Source of the DNA: Rallus limicola
Taxonomy: Eukaryota > Chordata > Aves > Gruiformes > Rallidae
Length of the DNA stretch: 64,000 nt
Assembly (NCBI GenBank): GCA_022605955.1
Contig: JAKCOZ010000082.1
Coordinates: 1,470,940 to 1,534,939 of the forward strand
Direction: 5' to 3'
Shown one piece after another: positions 24,801-33,594 of this stretch. Below the pieces are notes generated by a model. That model was not told the origin of the DNA and did no database searches. It was given only the letters and a program-made list of their open reading frames with translations. The translations under genes were made by a program, and so were the position numbers. Within the stretch, counting starts at the first letter, position 1. Each line of letters begins with the position of its first letter.

Positions 24801-27800
24801 CCTTTCCCTCTGCAATTCCTTCTCTTCAATCCCCCACCTCTGAAGGCAAGGTCTTTAATTTTCCAGGGTGGAAAATCATAATCCCAATGTTTAAGGCACC
24901 CCCATGCCCAGGAACATGCCACGTAGCAAGGGGACAGGGCTGGAAGACACCGGTGAGCCCAACCAGAGCCCCAAAACCAAGTGTGGGAGCATTCTCCCTC
25001 CCTCATTCAAGATCACCCTGGTCAGGGATCTGGGAAAGAGGTGGTGGGGGCTGAGTGTTTAGGGTGAAGCAGGGGGTGCAGTGAAAGCAGCTGGTGACTT
25101 GGGGGTGCCTGGCGTGGTCCCCTCTCAGAGCGTGGGGAGAGCCAGGACCAGCCCATCCCCAGTGTCCCTGGCCCGTGGTCCCTGAGGAGGGACAGGCAGG
25201 TGGTTTCGGAGGGCCCCGGCTCTGGCGTGGCACCAGACTGCTGCCACCAAGAGATGCTCTGTGCCCCCATCCTGCCCATCACCCCTGCTCCGTGAGCTGG
25301 CTCTGGAATCATGGGTGCAGAAGAGGAGCCACAGCCCTGGCTTTGCACAGGTGAGCACGGGTGAGCCAGCAAAAGCCTCAGTGTCTGAAGAAATGGGGCT
25401 TTTGCTGTGCACAGGTGGGGGACCAGCATACCCAGCACCCTGGATGCCAGGGGGAGATAAATCCCTCTGGAGAGCTGGAGGCTCACAGCAGGGGGTGCCC
25501 TGAGGGATATGGGGTTCCCAGATCAGCCCCATCTCTGCACTGCCTGCTCCCCCAAAGCATCATCCAGCAGCACAAGCTGTTCTTTGTCTGTTCTAAAGGG
25601 CAAAGCCTCCTCCAAGCCGAATTGTTCCTTCCCTGGCAGGGGGGGGGGAACCAGCCCAGGAGCAGGAGGTTGCTCCCCACGCAAAATGTTCCAGCACAAG
25701 CACGTGTCTGCTCAAGGCAGCACAGAGGCAGCACCCAGCCCTGCGGCGAGGAGGCTCCCACATCCCCCCCCCCACCCTTCTCCAGTAAATGGGTGCTGTT
25801 TACTCCCTCCTTCCCAGAAGGTCATTGCTGAGCCCAGCGTGGGGGCAAAATCTACCTGGGATGGGGAAGGTTCATCCCGTCCTTCCCAGAATCCTCGCCA
25901 CCGCCTTGGTGCTGTCCTTGAAGGAGCTGCACCCTCGCAACCGCCTGCAGAGGACAGGAGATTTTTCCTCATTAGGGGCAGGGATGAGATCTGAGCCTGG
26001 TGAGGAAGAGGCGCTGCCAAGGTACCAGCTTAATCAGGTTAGGGACTGCAATTCAGGAAGCCATTGCTCATCAGCTGGGCTACTAACGAGGGCCCGGTTC
26101 CTGTTTTGGAGAAGGGAGCCCACCACAGCACAGCCACTCCCTGCCTATGGAGTGGGGTACTGGAGACTCCCCAGGGAATGGAAGCGCTGTATCTGTACAC
26201 CCCTACGGCCCAGCACCCCCAGCTCGAGGATCTGGGATGAGTGGAGCATCAGTGGGGCAAAGCCAGGGCTGTGGCTCCTCTTCTGCACCCATGATTCCAG
26301 AGCCAGCTCACGGAGCAGGGGTGATGGGCAGGATGGGGGCACAGAGCATCTCTTGGTGGCAGCAGTCTGGTGCCTGTGCCCTCCAAAACCACCTGCCTGT
26401 CCCTCCTCAGGGACCACGGGCCAGGGACACTGGGGATGGGCTGGTCCTGGCTCTCCCCACGCTCTGAGAGGGGACCACGCCAGCCACCCCCAAGTCACCA
26501 GCTGCTTTCACTGCACCCCCTGCTTCACCCCAAATGCAGCTCCGGCACAGCTGGCAGCCCCACAAGGCTGGGGGCACACACACGGCATAAGGCAGCCAGG
26601 GCCCCCCTATTAGCACACAGCCCCTGAGCACCCAGCACCCTCCCAGGGTGGGCCCAGCACCAGCACCGGGCATTGTGCCCACAGCAGACGTGCCATGTCC
26701 TGACACCCCCCGTCCCTCCCTCCTGTGCAGGCGAGACAACCCCAGCCACAGCGATGCTGCGGGTGCCGATAAGGTGGCCCCGGAGCCGCCTGCCCCTTGG
26801 GAGATACTCGGGGTGTCCCCTGGGACACAGTGAGAGGAGCAGAGGTGCTGATGAGTTATTTATTAGCCAGGAAAATGTCGCTGCACACAGGTCAGCAAGG
26901 CTGCCTGGGGTGGGCAGGCAGAGCCGGCAGGACCGGTACTCCCCTGCCCAGCCAGATGCCGGGGAAAGAGGGGAACGCCGGCAGCACCCACCCTGCCACG
27001 AGAGCCGTAACGGGCCCTTCCTGCCCCCATGAGCGGCTCCAGGGTCAGGCTGGCGGCTGCCCTGTTCGCCTGCACCCCAAATGTTGGTGTCAGGCCAGCC
27101 CTGCTGAGCCCCAGGAGTGGCTCGGAGCAGGTTTGTGCCCCTCTCTCTGGGTGACTCGGCTGCATCGAGAAGGTCCCTGGTGACACGAGATGACATGCAA
27201 AGGGGGGGGCAAAGGGGCTGAGGTACCGGGGCCACACCAGAGGCAGGAATGAACAGCGCCGGCTTCCTCCAGCGAACCCACTCTCCCACTACAAACCACG
27301 ACTCAGAAAACACCCATTGAAACCCCTCTCCCCTTCCAAAACCCTGCTCAGCACCCGCTCCCTGAAAACAGCGCTCTGAAACCTCCCCGACACCCGCCCC
27401 GGAGCCCAGAGACGCTCTTTGGGAATCCCCTCGAGTCAAAGCACTTTTTCAGGGAGACCGATCACCCATTCAGGGGGGGAACAACCCCAGCTAGCTCCAG
27501 AAACACAACCAGTTCTAGGAAAAGCCCCAAATTAACACAAATGGGGTTTTTTTGGGGGGGGAAGGGACGGCACCACTGCGCCAAGCATGCCCATCTTGGG
27601 GATGGTTGCAAGCTGGGCAAGCTAAGATAGTTCTGGTAGTTCTGGGTTTGCATGAGGCAGCAGAAGCCTTTAGACAGCTCAGCCCCTCGATCTGGGGGAT
27701 GTGGCGAGTGGGATGAGCAGAGCTGCCTTATCTCTGGACGGAGCTGCAGCAGCAGCCAGGGAAACAGAAAGCTAAATATAAAACTGAGCGGCTTTCAAAG

Positions 27801-29255
27801 GCAGCTGTGAAGGGCTGCGCCTTCCCTGCCTTCCCAGAAGGTGGAATATTTATGGCTTCTTTGGAGGAAGTTAATTTTAACCTCATTTGGTATAGACACA
27901 AAATAAGGCATCTGGAATAAAGAGGTGAAATAGGGAATGGAGGTGGAGGGAGGGGGGGTCATCCGGACCCTGTCCCAATCCAAAGATGATCATGGAAAGG
28001 GACTCGCTGGCTCCTCGAGGAGCTGGGAATGATGGGGCTGTGGTCCTGATGCAAAGCCCCACGGCCAGTCCCTGCTGGGACAGCAGCATGACACTTGCCA
28101 GGGAGCCCTGTGTTGGGGGACCGCAGACCCTAAGGGATGTGGCACTGATCGCCTGCTACAGTCCAAGGGAAACAGGGGGGGGGGGGGGGGCAGAGGCACC
28201 CGGCAGCAGCAGGGAGTGGCAACGAGGCATCTTCTGATGCCAGGAAGGGAAATCCTGATGGGAAGGGGCCGAGGGATTTGAGCCTGGGATTTGAGTGTGA
28301 CCCAGAGCCAGCGATGGGGAAAGGATGCGGGCGTTACCCAAGCATTGCTCTCCCCTCCCAAAGCAGGGGGGCCCCACAGAGCAAGGACAGCTTGGCCCCG
28401 GGAGGGTTAATGCAAACAAAACGGGAGCAGGTTCTTTAACGGGTGCCAAAGACAGCGGAGGAAAATAGGACGAGCTCTGTGGGCAGGACGGAGCCAGCTG
28501 GCTGGCACCGCTTCCCGCTCAGTGCCGAGCGCGGTTAGGAACAGCTCCAGGATGATGAGCTCGGAGGGGCCACCAGTGCTCACGCCCTGTGTCACGCAGA
28601 CCCTACGCAGGAGCCTGGGGCACGCTCAGCCCCTGCCCGGAGCTCTTCGTCCAGGTCCCCCCACCAAGGGCATCCCGGCCAAAGATGGCGCTTGGAGGGA
28701 GAACGGGAATGCCGGGAGAGCTTCCCTCCTCCCTCGGACCCTGCCAGACACTCCTGTCCCAGCTGGGTCACGGGTTTCCCTTCTCCCTGCCTCCTCCAGG
28801 TTGCTCCTTCCTCCCTCCCGGCTCCCTGCCAAGTGTGATGACGGGGACCATCCCGCCCCAGTCCCGGTCCCAATCCAACCCCAGCCTCATCCCCAGGGCA
28901 CTCACCGGGCTTTCAGCTCCTTGTGTTCCTCACGGACTTTGCTGAGCTCCAGCTGCAGCCGAGCTCTCTCCTTGGCCACGGAATCCAAGGTCTTACGGGC
29001 ATCCGCCAGCTCCGACTCGTAGGCAGCCTTGATGCCAGAGACCTCCCGGCTCACCACCTCCTCCGACTCAGTGATGCGGAGCCGCAAGCCGGCGTTCTCC
29101 AGCTCCAGCGAGCGCACCTTGTCGATGTAGACGGCCAAGCGGTCATTGAGCTCCTGCAGATCCTCCTTCTCCTGCAAGCGGGTGATGCGTGCGGGGGACA
29201 GGGGGGTCCCCGCTGCCCCGCTGCGCGTGCTCCTCTTCTGCGAAGGCGTCGCCAT
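6792..29255 (-). CDS. LMNA: Lamin A gene, 12 coding exons (prelamin A)
   Basis: The joined CDS is 29255-28906, 11832-11676, 11490-11365, 11255-11085, 10989-10864, 10742-10522, 10432-10228, 10107-10000, 9836-9717, 9611-9513, 8269-8009 and 6824-6792, about 658 residues. The product is a type V intermediate filament that forms the nuclear lamina. Visible parts: a head with the CDK1-type site LSPAR (Ser20), a coiled-coil rod to about residue 381, LSPSP (Ser390), the nuclear localisation signal KKRKLE (409-414), an Ig-like lamin tail (about 420-537), an acidic and His-rich stretch, the prelamin site RTFLLG and the CaaX box CSIM. Exon lengths match human LMNA except exons 1 (350 against 356), 7 (205 against 223), 10 (99 against 90) and 11 (261 against 270), all differing by multiples of three. 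The ATG has a strong context (gccATGg). The identity as lamin A rather than a B-type lamin rests on exon 11 and the prelamin cleavage region. Confidence 0.97.
7205..7980 (-). mobile_element. CR1 LINE fragment in LMNA intron 11
   Basis: Read on the plus strand it begins with the reverse complement of a CR1 3' end (GGTTGGAAGGGACCCCAAGG, then CCAACCCCCCTGACACAGG) and continues about 775 bp. The element therefore lies in the minus orientation, the same sense as LMNA. It is 5'-truncated, with no intact reverse-transcriptase frame. Its upstream end is about 30 bp from the exon 11 splice donor. Confidence 0.9.
8009..8269 (-). CDS. LMNA: LMNA exon 11: lamin A-specific tail and prelamin cleavage site
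   Basis: 261 bp against 270 in human, residues 562-648. It begins [20 protein letters not shown], has the conserved CGTCGQPA, then a Ser-rich and [10 protein letters not shown] segment, and ends with [18 protein letters not shown] corresponds to the human YLLG where ZMPSTE24 cuts farnesylated prelamin A, between residues 638 and 639 here. A CR1 element begins within about 30 bp after the donor (GTGAGT, 8008-8003). Confidence 0.95.
8270..9512 (-). other. LMNA: LMNA intron 10
   Basis: About 1.24 kb of ordinary intron with an ATAATTATAATTATTAT microsatellite (about 8469-8500) and a duplicated TGGACAGACTGTACAGA motif at 8529-8552. A chance open frame of about 250 codons on the minus strand (8397-9155) shows no recognisable domain and is not called a gene. 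Confidence 0.75.
9513..9611 (-). CDS. LMNA: LMNA exon 10: acidic and His-rich tail
   Basis: 99 bp against 90 in human, residues 529-561. It begins [19 protein letters not shown] and ends in a His-rich HHRHHH. In mammals this exon is also the last of lamin C, made by reading past its donor. Here the donor GTGAGT (9512-9507) opens a reading frame that runs for about 50 codons, to 9363, rather than the short mammalian lamin C ending. Confidence 0.94.
9717..9836 (-). CDS. LMNA: LMNA exon 9: Ig-like lamin tail
   Basis: 120 bp, as in human, residues 489-528. It begins [18 protein letters not shown] and ends [12 protein letters not shown], the last strands of the Ig fold. The acceptor is CCTAG with AG directly before ATCTGG; the donor is GTGAGA. 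Confidence 0.96.
10000..10107 (-). CDS. LMNA: LMNA exon 8: Ig-like lamin tail
   Basis: 108 bp, as in human, residues 453-488. It reads [16 protein letters not shown] and continues to [10 protein letters not shown], the central beta strands of the lamin tail domain. Acceptor TTGCAG, donor GTGAGT. Confidence 0.96.
10228..10432 (-). CDS. LMNA: LMNA exon 7: post-rod linker, NLS, start of Ig tail
   Basis: 205 bp against 223 in human, so six residues fewer, residues 384-452. It carries LSPSP (Ser390, equivalent to human Ser392), the nuclear localisation signal KKRKLE at 409-414 and the first strands of the Ig-like lamin tail ending [11 protein letters not shown]. The missing residues fall in the low-complexity Ser-rich linker between the rod and the NLS. 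The donor is GTGTGT. Confidence 0.95.
10522..10742 (-). CDS. LMNA: LMNA exon 6: coil 2 and rod-end motif
   Basis: 221 bp, as in human, residues 311-384 (split codon). It encodes the second half of coil 2 and the conserved intermediate-filament rod-end motif [12 protein letters not shown]. Any helix-breaking change here would affect head-to-tail assembly; none is seen. Donor GTGAGC at 10521-10516. Confidence 0.96.
10864..10989 (-). CDS. LMNA: LMNA exon 5: coil 2
   Basis: 126 bp, as in human, residues 269-310. It begins [20 protein letters not shown] and ends LSQLQKQ in coil 2. Splice sites are TTCAG-type CAGCTG... with CAG at 10990-10992 and donor GTGAGT at 10863-10858. Confidence 0.96.
11085..11255 (-). 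CDS. LMNA: LMNA exon 4: end of coil 1B, linker L12, start of coil 2
   Basis: 171 bp, as in human, residues 212-268. It begins [17 protein letters not shown] and ends [13 protein letters not shown], covering the end of coil 1B, the linker and the start of coil 2. Splice sites are CCGCAG and GTGAGC. Confidence 0.96.
11365..11490 (-). CDS. LMNA: LMNA exon 3: coil 1B
   Basis: 126 bp, as in human, phase 0 at both ends, residues 170-211. It begins [20 protein letters not shown] and ends EFQKNIYSE. The sequence is charged heptads of coil 1B. The acceptor is CCACAG and the donor GTAAGT. Confidence 0.96.
11676..11832 (-). CDS. LMNA: LMNA exon 2: coil 1B
   Basis: 157 bp, the same length as human exon 2, residues 117-169. 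Its first base completes the split Arg codon. It reads [20 protein letters not shown] and on to [10 protein letters not shown], a heptad-rich stretch of coil 1B. The acceptor is TTGCAG and the donor GTAAGC. It lies 17.1 kb from exon 1, whereas exons 2 to 12 span only 5 kb. Confidence 0.96.
12100..13372. repeat. 1.27-kb minisatellite with 10-bp TGACAYGGYG unit in LMNA intron 1
   Basis: More than 120 near-perfect copies of a 10-mer (TGACATGGCG and TGACACGGTG alternating, so a 20-bp dimer) from 12100 to about 12700. They become more degenerate, with CACAACA- and ACGACAC-type variants, to 13372. Because 10 is not a multiple of 3, the frame cycles, yet none of the common units gives a stop on the minus strand, producing spurious ORFs of up to 576 codons. 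It begins only about 270 bp upstream (transcript sense) of exon 2. Confidence 0.96.
13631..13972 (-). mobile_element. CR1 LINE fragment, intron 1
   Basis: Starts with the reverse complement of the CR1 tail (TCATAGAATCACAGAGCCAC) followed by CCCCAAGGGTCACAGAGCTCC. It is nearly identical to the first 300 bp of the copy at 7205 and the copy at 21833, so these three belong to one young subfamily. It is 5'-truncated. Confidence 0.9.
14426..14758. repeat. Direct duplication of about 106 bp (14426-14532 and 14652-14758)
   Basis: Both copies start GCTCCCAAACCAAAGCAGCC and run through TGGCCTGAAACCTCCCCA and CCCACAAGCAGCC to TTTCCTTCC or TTTCCTGGTCC. They differ at about a dozen sites, and the start-to-start distance is 226 bp. 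The spacer holds a run of 22 C (14556-14577). Confidence 0.88.
14556..14577. repeat. C22 homopolymer
   Basis: Twenty-two C on the plus strand, hence a G run in the LMNA transcript. The length in an assembly is unreliable. Confidence 0.9.
16388..16411. repeat. A24 homopolymer
   Basis: Twenty-four A on the plus strand after a GGAGGGGGG run, inside LMNA intron 1 (poly-U in the transcript, not near an acceptor). Confidence 0.85.
17340..17760. repeat. Minisatellite of about 20-25-bp units with an 80-bp duplication
   Basis: Units of the type CCCATCCCAGGGACCACTCC repeat about 18 times with variation. An 80-bp block containing CATCCCAAGGACTGTCCTCC and CCATTGTGGGGACCACTCC is present twice in tandem (about 17465-17624), nearly identical. 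Confidence 0.88.
19655..20135 (+). mobile_element. CR1 LINE fragment, intron 1
   Basis: Plus orientation: GGGCTGGCTCAGCCCAGAGA, AAGAGAAGGCTGC, then CACAGGGTGCCCAGAGAAGC and the 3' end CAGTCTGGGGTTCTGTGATC. Opposite in sense to LMNA. The 5' boundary is approximate. Confidence 0.85.
20365..20762 (-). mobile_element. Older CR1 LINE fragment, intron 1
   Basis: The plus strand reads GGCTGGAAAAGAGCTTTGAG, then CAGCAGTGCCAAGCCCACC, TCCAGGGATGGTGAGTCCA and CCTTAATATCCATCCCAAAC, the reverse complement of a typical CR1 3' region. It is more diverged than the other copies and from a different subfamily. Confidence 0.85.
21833..22160 (-). mobile_element. CR1 LINE fragment, intron 1
   Basis: GGTTGGGAGGGACCCCAAGG and the same downstream blocks as the copy at 7205 (CTGACACAGGCAGGGACACC and on to CTCCCTTCAGGGACTGG). 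About 330 bp, minus orientation, 5'-truncated, with a small deletion near 22055. Confidence 0.9.
23552..23578. repeat. (CA)n microsatellite, LMNA intron 1
   Basis: About 13 CA units. Confidence 0.93.
25058..26534. repeat. Large inverted repeat (arms 25058-25347 and 26257-26534)
   Basis: The left arm (TTTAGGGTGAAGCAGGGGGT to CACAGCCCTGGCTTTGC) returns as its reverse complement in the right arm (GCAAAGCCAGGGCTGTGGCT to ACCCCCTGCTTCACCCCAAA). Arms are about 290 and 278 bp and nearly identical except for an extra 11-12 bp (GGCTCTGGCGTGGC) in the left arm. The 909-bp spacer is unique. In the LMNA pre-mRNA it could fold into a long duplex. Confidence 0.93.
27770..27935. promoter_or_regulatory. AT-richer island in LMNA intron 1 (candidate enhancer)
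   Basis: An AT-rich block with AAATATAAAACTGAG, GGAATATTTATGG and AAGTTAATTTTAACCTC (a partial palindrome) in otherwise GC-rich intron, about 1.4 kb downstream (transcript sense) of exon 1. Only composition supports a function. Confidence 0.25.
28906..29255 (-). CDS. LMNA: LMNA exon 1 coding part: head, coil 1A, start of coil 1B
   Basis: 350 bp encoding residues 1-116 and two bases of codon 117. It starts [13 protein letters not shown]. The head carries T17-P-L-S20-P, the mitotic phosphorylation site equivalent to human Ser22. The conserved start of the rod, [18 protein letters not shown], follows. It ends ELKA plus CG, with donor GTGAGT at 28905-28900. It is 6 bp shorter than human exon 1 because the head lacks two residues. 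An upstream in-frame GTG (29309) exists but no upstream in-frame ATG, so 29255 is the start. Confidence 0.97.
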
Positions 29256-29346
29256 GGCGTCACGGCGAAGGGACAGGTCACACAGCTCAAGCGTCCCCAC
29301 ACCACCCACCCAGCTGTCTCAGCTGCTCCCAGGCTGTCTGGCTGAG

Positions 29347-29352
29347 TTTATA
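29347..29352 (-). promoter_or_regulatory. LMNA TATA box (candidate)
   Basis: The minus strand reads GATATAAACTC, with TATAAA at 29352-29347, 92 bp before the ATG. The start site would fall near 29320, giving a 5' UTR of about 65 bases. CAGCTG E-boxes lie next to it (about 29320-29335 and 29355-29360), and a GC-rich CCACCCGCCTCC-type element lies upstream (about 29390-29402). Confidence 0.55.
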
Positions 29353-31385
29353 TCCAGCTGGGCTGTGCAGTGGGAGGAGAAACTGCGAGGAGGCGGGTGG
29401 AGATATCCGAAACCTGGGTGGAGACAATTCACTTGCATCACTCGAGGCTCTGGCTTGGGAAAGGCTGGGGAAGCATCCCTGGGAAATGAGGCCTTGGAAG
29501 GGCAGCTCTTGGGTATGCAGCCCAGGGCACCCCCCAGCCTTGCAAACACCCCATGCACCCCCCTAACCCGGTGCAGCTCCTCCAGCTGAGGTTGGCTTTT
29601 GGTGTGGGGGGACTCGGTGAGGACAAAGCGCACCCTGAGAGAGGCTGCAGCGATGGGGCACCCCCAGGACTGGGCACTCCCAGGGCTGGGCAGCCCCAGG
29701 ACTGGGCACTCCCAGGACTGAGCACCCCCAGGGTATCGCTGCCCCACAGGGCAGAGTGTGTAGCATCTCAGCAGCTGACCCCAGGGTACTGGGGTGTGTT
29801 CCTGGCATACCCCAAAGGCAGGAGCCGCAGGCTACACAGGGCCCTGGAGCAGCCCAAGCTCTGGGCTCCAGGGATCTGCACACAGAGCCCCAGGTCACCC
29901 CACACATTATTGCCTGGGGTACCTCAGACCCCCAAGGCATCATAGACATAGAGCCCAGAGGCACCAGAGTTCACCCCACCCCCATTTTCCCCAGCACCCC
30001 CTTTACCTAGTTCTCCCCACACTGACTGCCCTCAGTTACCCGTGCTTCCCAGTACCAGCTGTGCCCAGATTTATCCCTTTTCCCAGTCTGTAACTCCCCT
30101 CCAGTTTCCCCTGCCCCATTTCCCATTCTCCTACCACCCATTGCCAGCCAGTCCCAGTCCCTCCCAACACTCAGCCATTCTTCCAGTGTCTCTAGTTCCT
30201 CCTCAGGGGTGATTCCCAGTCCTCCCAGCTGCTGGGTGCAGGGTGCCCTGCCTCCCTCCAAGTGCTGCTGCAGCTTGACAGCTCATCACTGCCAGATCTG
30301 CCACAAGCTTCCTGGCCACCCTCTGGGTGCTGCAGGGGGGTGTGTGTGGTGGGGTGGGGAGAGTTGGGGGGGCGGGAGGGGGGTGGGGGAGTGTCCCCTT
30401 CTAATATCCCCACCCCAACTTTGCACTACAGAGCAGGTCCCTCCTGCACAGGAGAGGGAGAGCTAGGAATGGCAAGGGGAATGAGGTACAAGTCTTTGGC
30501 ACCCCAGGAATGAGGGGCTGGGTGGGGATGTTGGTGGGTGGTGGGAGGGAAGGTGAGGGGGGAAGGCTCCAGCTTCCTCCTCCATGAACTCCTGCCAGGA
30601 CAACTGGGCTCTGCAGTGAGGAAACCTGGAATAGGGGAGCTGCCCCCCACAACTGGGGATGCCGATGAGAATCGGGGTACCAGTGCCCACCCCAAAACAC
30701 GATGCAACCCCAGCAACCCCCTGCAGACAGAGGCACTGGCAAGATGGAAGACCAAAGGCACGTCCAGCCCGTCTCGTCCTGCTGTGATTGAGCTTAATTC
30801 ACTTCATGGCTAATTGGGGAGCAGGAAAACTTCAGCCAGGCCGGGAATGACTCACGCAGCAACCAGAGCAACACACACACACACAGACACACAGACACAC
30901 ACGTGTGCGTGCGCGCTTTATGAATGATTAATTGCCGCTCTGCTCCCAGCACGAATGAGTCACTGGTGCCAGCAGAACAGTAGCAGAGTGGGGAGAGGCA
31001 CTTTCAAAAATCAACAGCCTGATGATGGCGGGGGGGGGGGGGGTGGGTGGGTGGGGGAGGAGGCAGCCTGAGGCATGGCAACAGGGAGACCTTCAGGGGG
31101 TGTTCTGGGTGCTCAGCTCACCCGGCCCTGTTGCACCCACCCCTGTGCCCTGGGGGTCCCTCCCTGCACACAGAGGCGCCCTCAGGGCTCCCTCACACCC
31201 CACACCTTCGTTGGGTCCTTCCCCTCCTCTGCATCTGCAGCTGAATTCCCCTTGAACCCCCTCCTCCTGCTTCCTTGCCTGTCCCGGCTGCCTGTCCTCC
31301 CCCATGTTCCCCCACCCACTTGTCCCCTTCAATGAGGGGGGGAAGACTCTGCAGCTGCGGGGGACTCCCCCCCCACCCTGTGACT

Positions 31386-31465
31386 GGCATGTCCCTGAGA
31401 GCCTGGCATGTCGCTGAGAGCGTGCAGGGCCTGGCATGTCCCTGAGAGCGTGCAGGGCCTGGCAG
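31386..31465. repeat. Short tandem repeat, about 36-bp unit
   Basis: GGCATGTCCCTGAGAGCGTG followed by CAGGGCCT repeats about 2.3 times, the first copy shortened. Confidence 0.8.
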
Positions 31466-32592
31466 CGCAGGACATGGCTGGCGATGGCGGCCTTGGTGCC
31501 ATGTTGGGCCAGGCCCGGGACCGGGCGGCCTGTGTCGCGCAGTCTCGCTGCGAAGGCGGGGTCTGGCCGACGCTCGGCACAGCGGCTGCCAAGCCGCGGG
31601 GCACTGTGGGACTCAAACAACCTCCTGCCACTCCGCAGCTTTGTTTTGTTTTAAAAAGTAACCCCAGGGAGGGAAGGGAAGGGAAAAGAACGGAGGGAAG
31701 GGAGGGAAAGTGTTCTGAGGCCTTCGCCTCCCGGCGCTCCCCAGGCAAGAGGTGTTTGCTGGGGTCCAGAGCATCCCCTGGGAGGAAGACGGCAGGGTAA
31801 AGCCTCCTTGCCTTCCTGTGGGAAACCACGGCCAGGGCAAAGCTTGGGCAAGAGCTGGAAATCACGGCTAAGGGTCATGGGCACAGCCTGTCCCTATGCT
31901 GGGAGCCCCTCTGGCACGTCCTGGCTCCTTGTGCTCCCACAGAGCTCCTGCCCCCAGGGCTTGGGGACTGAGTCTGAGGGGTCTCCCTGGGCTGGGAGGC
32001 AGCAGGGTGACATGTGGGACGTGCTGCCTGGGGACCCCGCAGGGCTTTTGGTGGCATTGGCACCAAGAAGGGCTGGACCTTTGCACCAGTTGCTCCATGC
32101 AGATCCCTCCGGGACAGGATGGTGACGCCCCTCACGCTGCACCCGTGCCAGCCCCCTTTTCTCCTGGGTGCTGACATCCCCACACTGCTCCATCTGCAGC
32201 AGGTCCTCAAGGCTGTAGCCGTGATGCCCTCAGCTCTGCTTTGCACAAGGGGGGTGGGGGTGGGGGTGGGCGACGACCCCCCAAACTGAATACAGCTGTG
32301 AGCTGGTCCCCCGGTCTGGCTGGCTCAGGACCGGCAAGGAGGCGCTTGGCAAGGCAGGATGGGTTTAATCCAAACCAGATGAACGAGGCTGCGTCACAGG
32401 CGAGCCAGGAGGACAAGCTCTGCTCCACACCTCCCTTCCCCGCTGCAGCCAACCCCGCCACGGCACGGCGCAGGCTGGGACATGGCACACAACGCTGCAG
32501 CCCACGAATGCGAATTCCTGTGGTTTCCATGAGTGCTCAGGGAGCTGGAGCAGCGGGCATGATGCTGCGGCAGAGCGAGGACAGGCAAGAGG

Positions 32593-32643
32593 GGATGGAT
32601 GGATGGATGGATGGATGGATGGATGGATGGATGGATGGATGGA
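32593..32643. repeat. (GGAT)n microsatellite
   Basis: About 12 perfect GGAT units; likely polymorphic. Confidence 0.95.
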
Positions 32644-33594
32644 GAGCCTGTATGGCTCGAGGAGAGGCACTCACCATGGGCTGTATCTTCCTTGGTGTGA
32701 CTCAGAAGGCAGAAAGCAGCCACAACCTGCATTTCCAAACCCTCTTCACCATCCAAATCTCTCTGGCCTGCAATAAAAAAAACCTGGAGACGTCAGGTAC
32801 CTGCACACAGCATGATACAGACTCACAGCGGGTAGTGGTGATGTACAGCTGCTCTGGGGGTTAGGGGCAGAGAGAGGAGCTGCAACTCCAGGGACCCCCT
32901 GCTCCAGCGTGGAGGGATGCAGGAGGGGGACATACCATTGGACCAGGCCCCAGTGGAAACCCTCTGGACTACTTTTCAGATGCCTTTTTAGCTCTTTTTG
33001 CCATTTTTAATCTCTTTCTGGCTCTTTTCAAGGAACCCTGGGGTTCACTTCCCCATGCCCAGCTTTGCCACCTGCTCTTGCAGGCACAGAACAACCCAGG
33101 ACGGAGCCACGCTGATCCCACAGACCCCCTCAATTGCTCTCCCCAGCCCAGGCGCTCCCCTCACTCCTAGCCCCAGCCCAGGACTATTCCTCCAGCTACT
33201 TCCTTTCCAAAGCAGACACACCCCATCTCCAAGTGGGAAATTTTCCTTTTCCAACCCTTTCTTCTGGCCAAGAAGACACAGCACCATTAACCCTACATCC
33301 TCTTACCAGGAGAATATCCCAGCTTCCCCAATTTTTTCCCCCTCTGATCACAGCCAAAAATCGCTGGGTTGAGGGGGGGGAGGGTGTGTAAGCAGCAGGT
33401 TCCCCCACCCCCTTCTATCTCTGGCACTAACTGATGTGCCCAAGGATGATGAGGGACAGGGTGGCAGAGGCAGGGATGGGTCCAGGATCTCCCAACCCAG
33501 CATCCCAACCCATCACATTGTGCTGACCCGCAGGGCACTGACTGCAAAGGGCTCCCCATTCCCCCCCACCCACAATCTGTGCACATAAGGGGGG

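Larger units (their letters stand above)
11833..28905 (-). other. LMNA: LMNA intron 1 (17.1 kb)
   Basis: A large first intron, as in human LMNA. It holds the 10-bp minisatellite (12100-13372), several CR1 fragments, a ~106-bp direct duplication (14426/14652), an 80-bp-period minisatellite (17340-17760) and a 278/290-bp inverted repeat (25058-26534). I saw no coding exon on either strand. The stretches 14760-17330, 17765-19650, 22165-25050 and 26540-28900 hold only unique-looking GC-rich sequence, apart from an AT-richer island at 27770-27935. Confidence 0.85.
29353..33594. other. Intergenic sequence upstream of LMNA
   Basis: No gene is recognised. It includes a CA-rich run at 30870-30902 flanked by AP-1-type sites (TGACTCA at about 30849 and TGAGTCA at about 30956), a 36-bp tandem repeat of CTGGCATGTCCCTGAGAGCGTGCAGGGC type (31386-31465), poly-G runs and a GGAT microsatellite. 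Confidence 0.6.

Noticed and set aside
29256..29309. N-terminal extension of lamin A
   Set aside because: The upstream in-frame codon is GTG, not ATG, and the ATG at 29255 has a strong context and the conserved lamin start.
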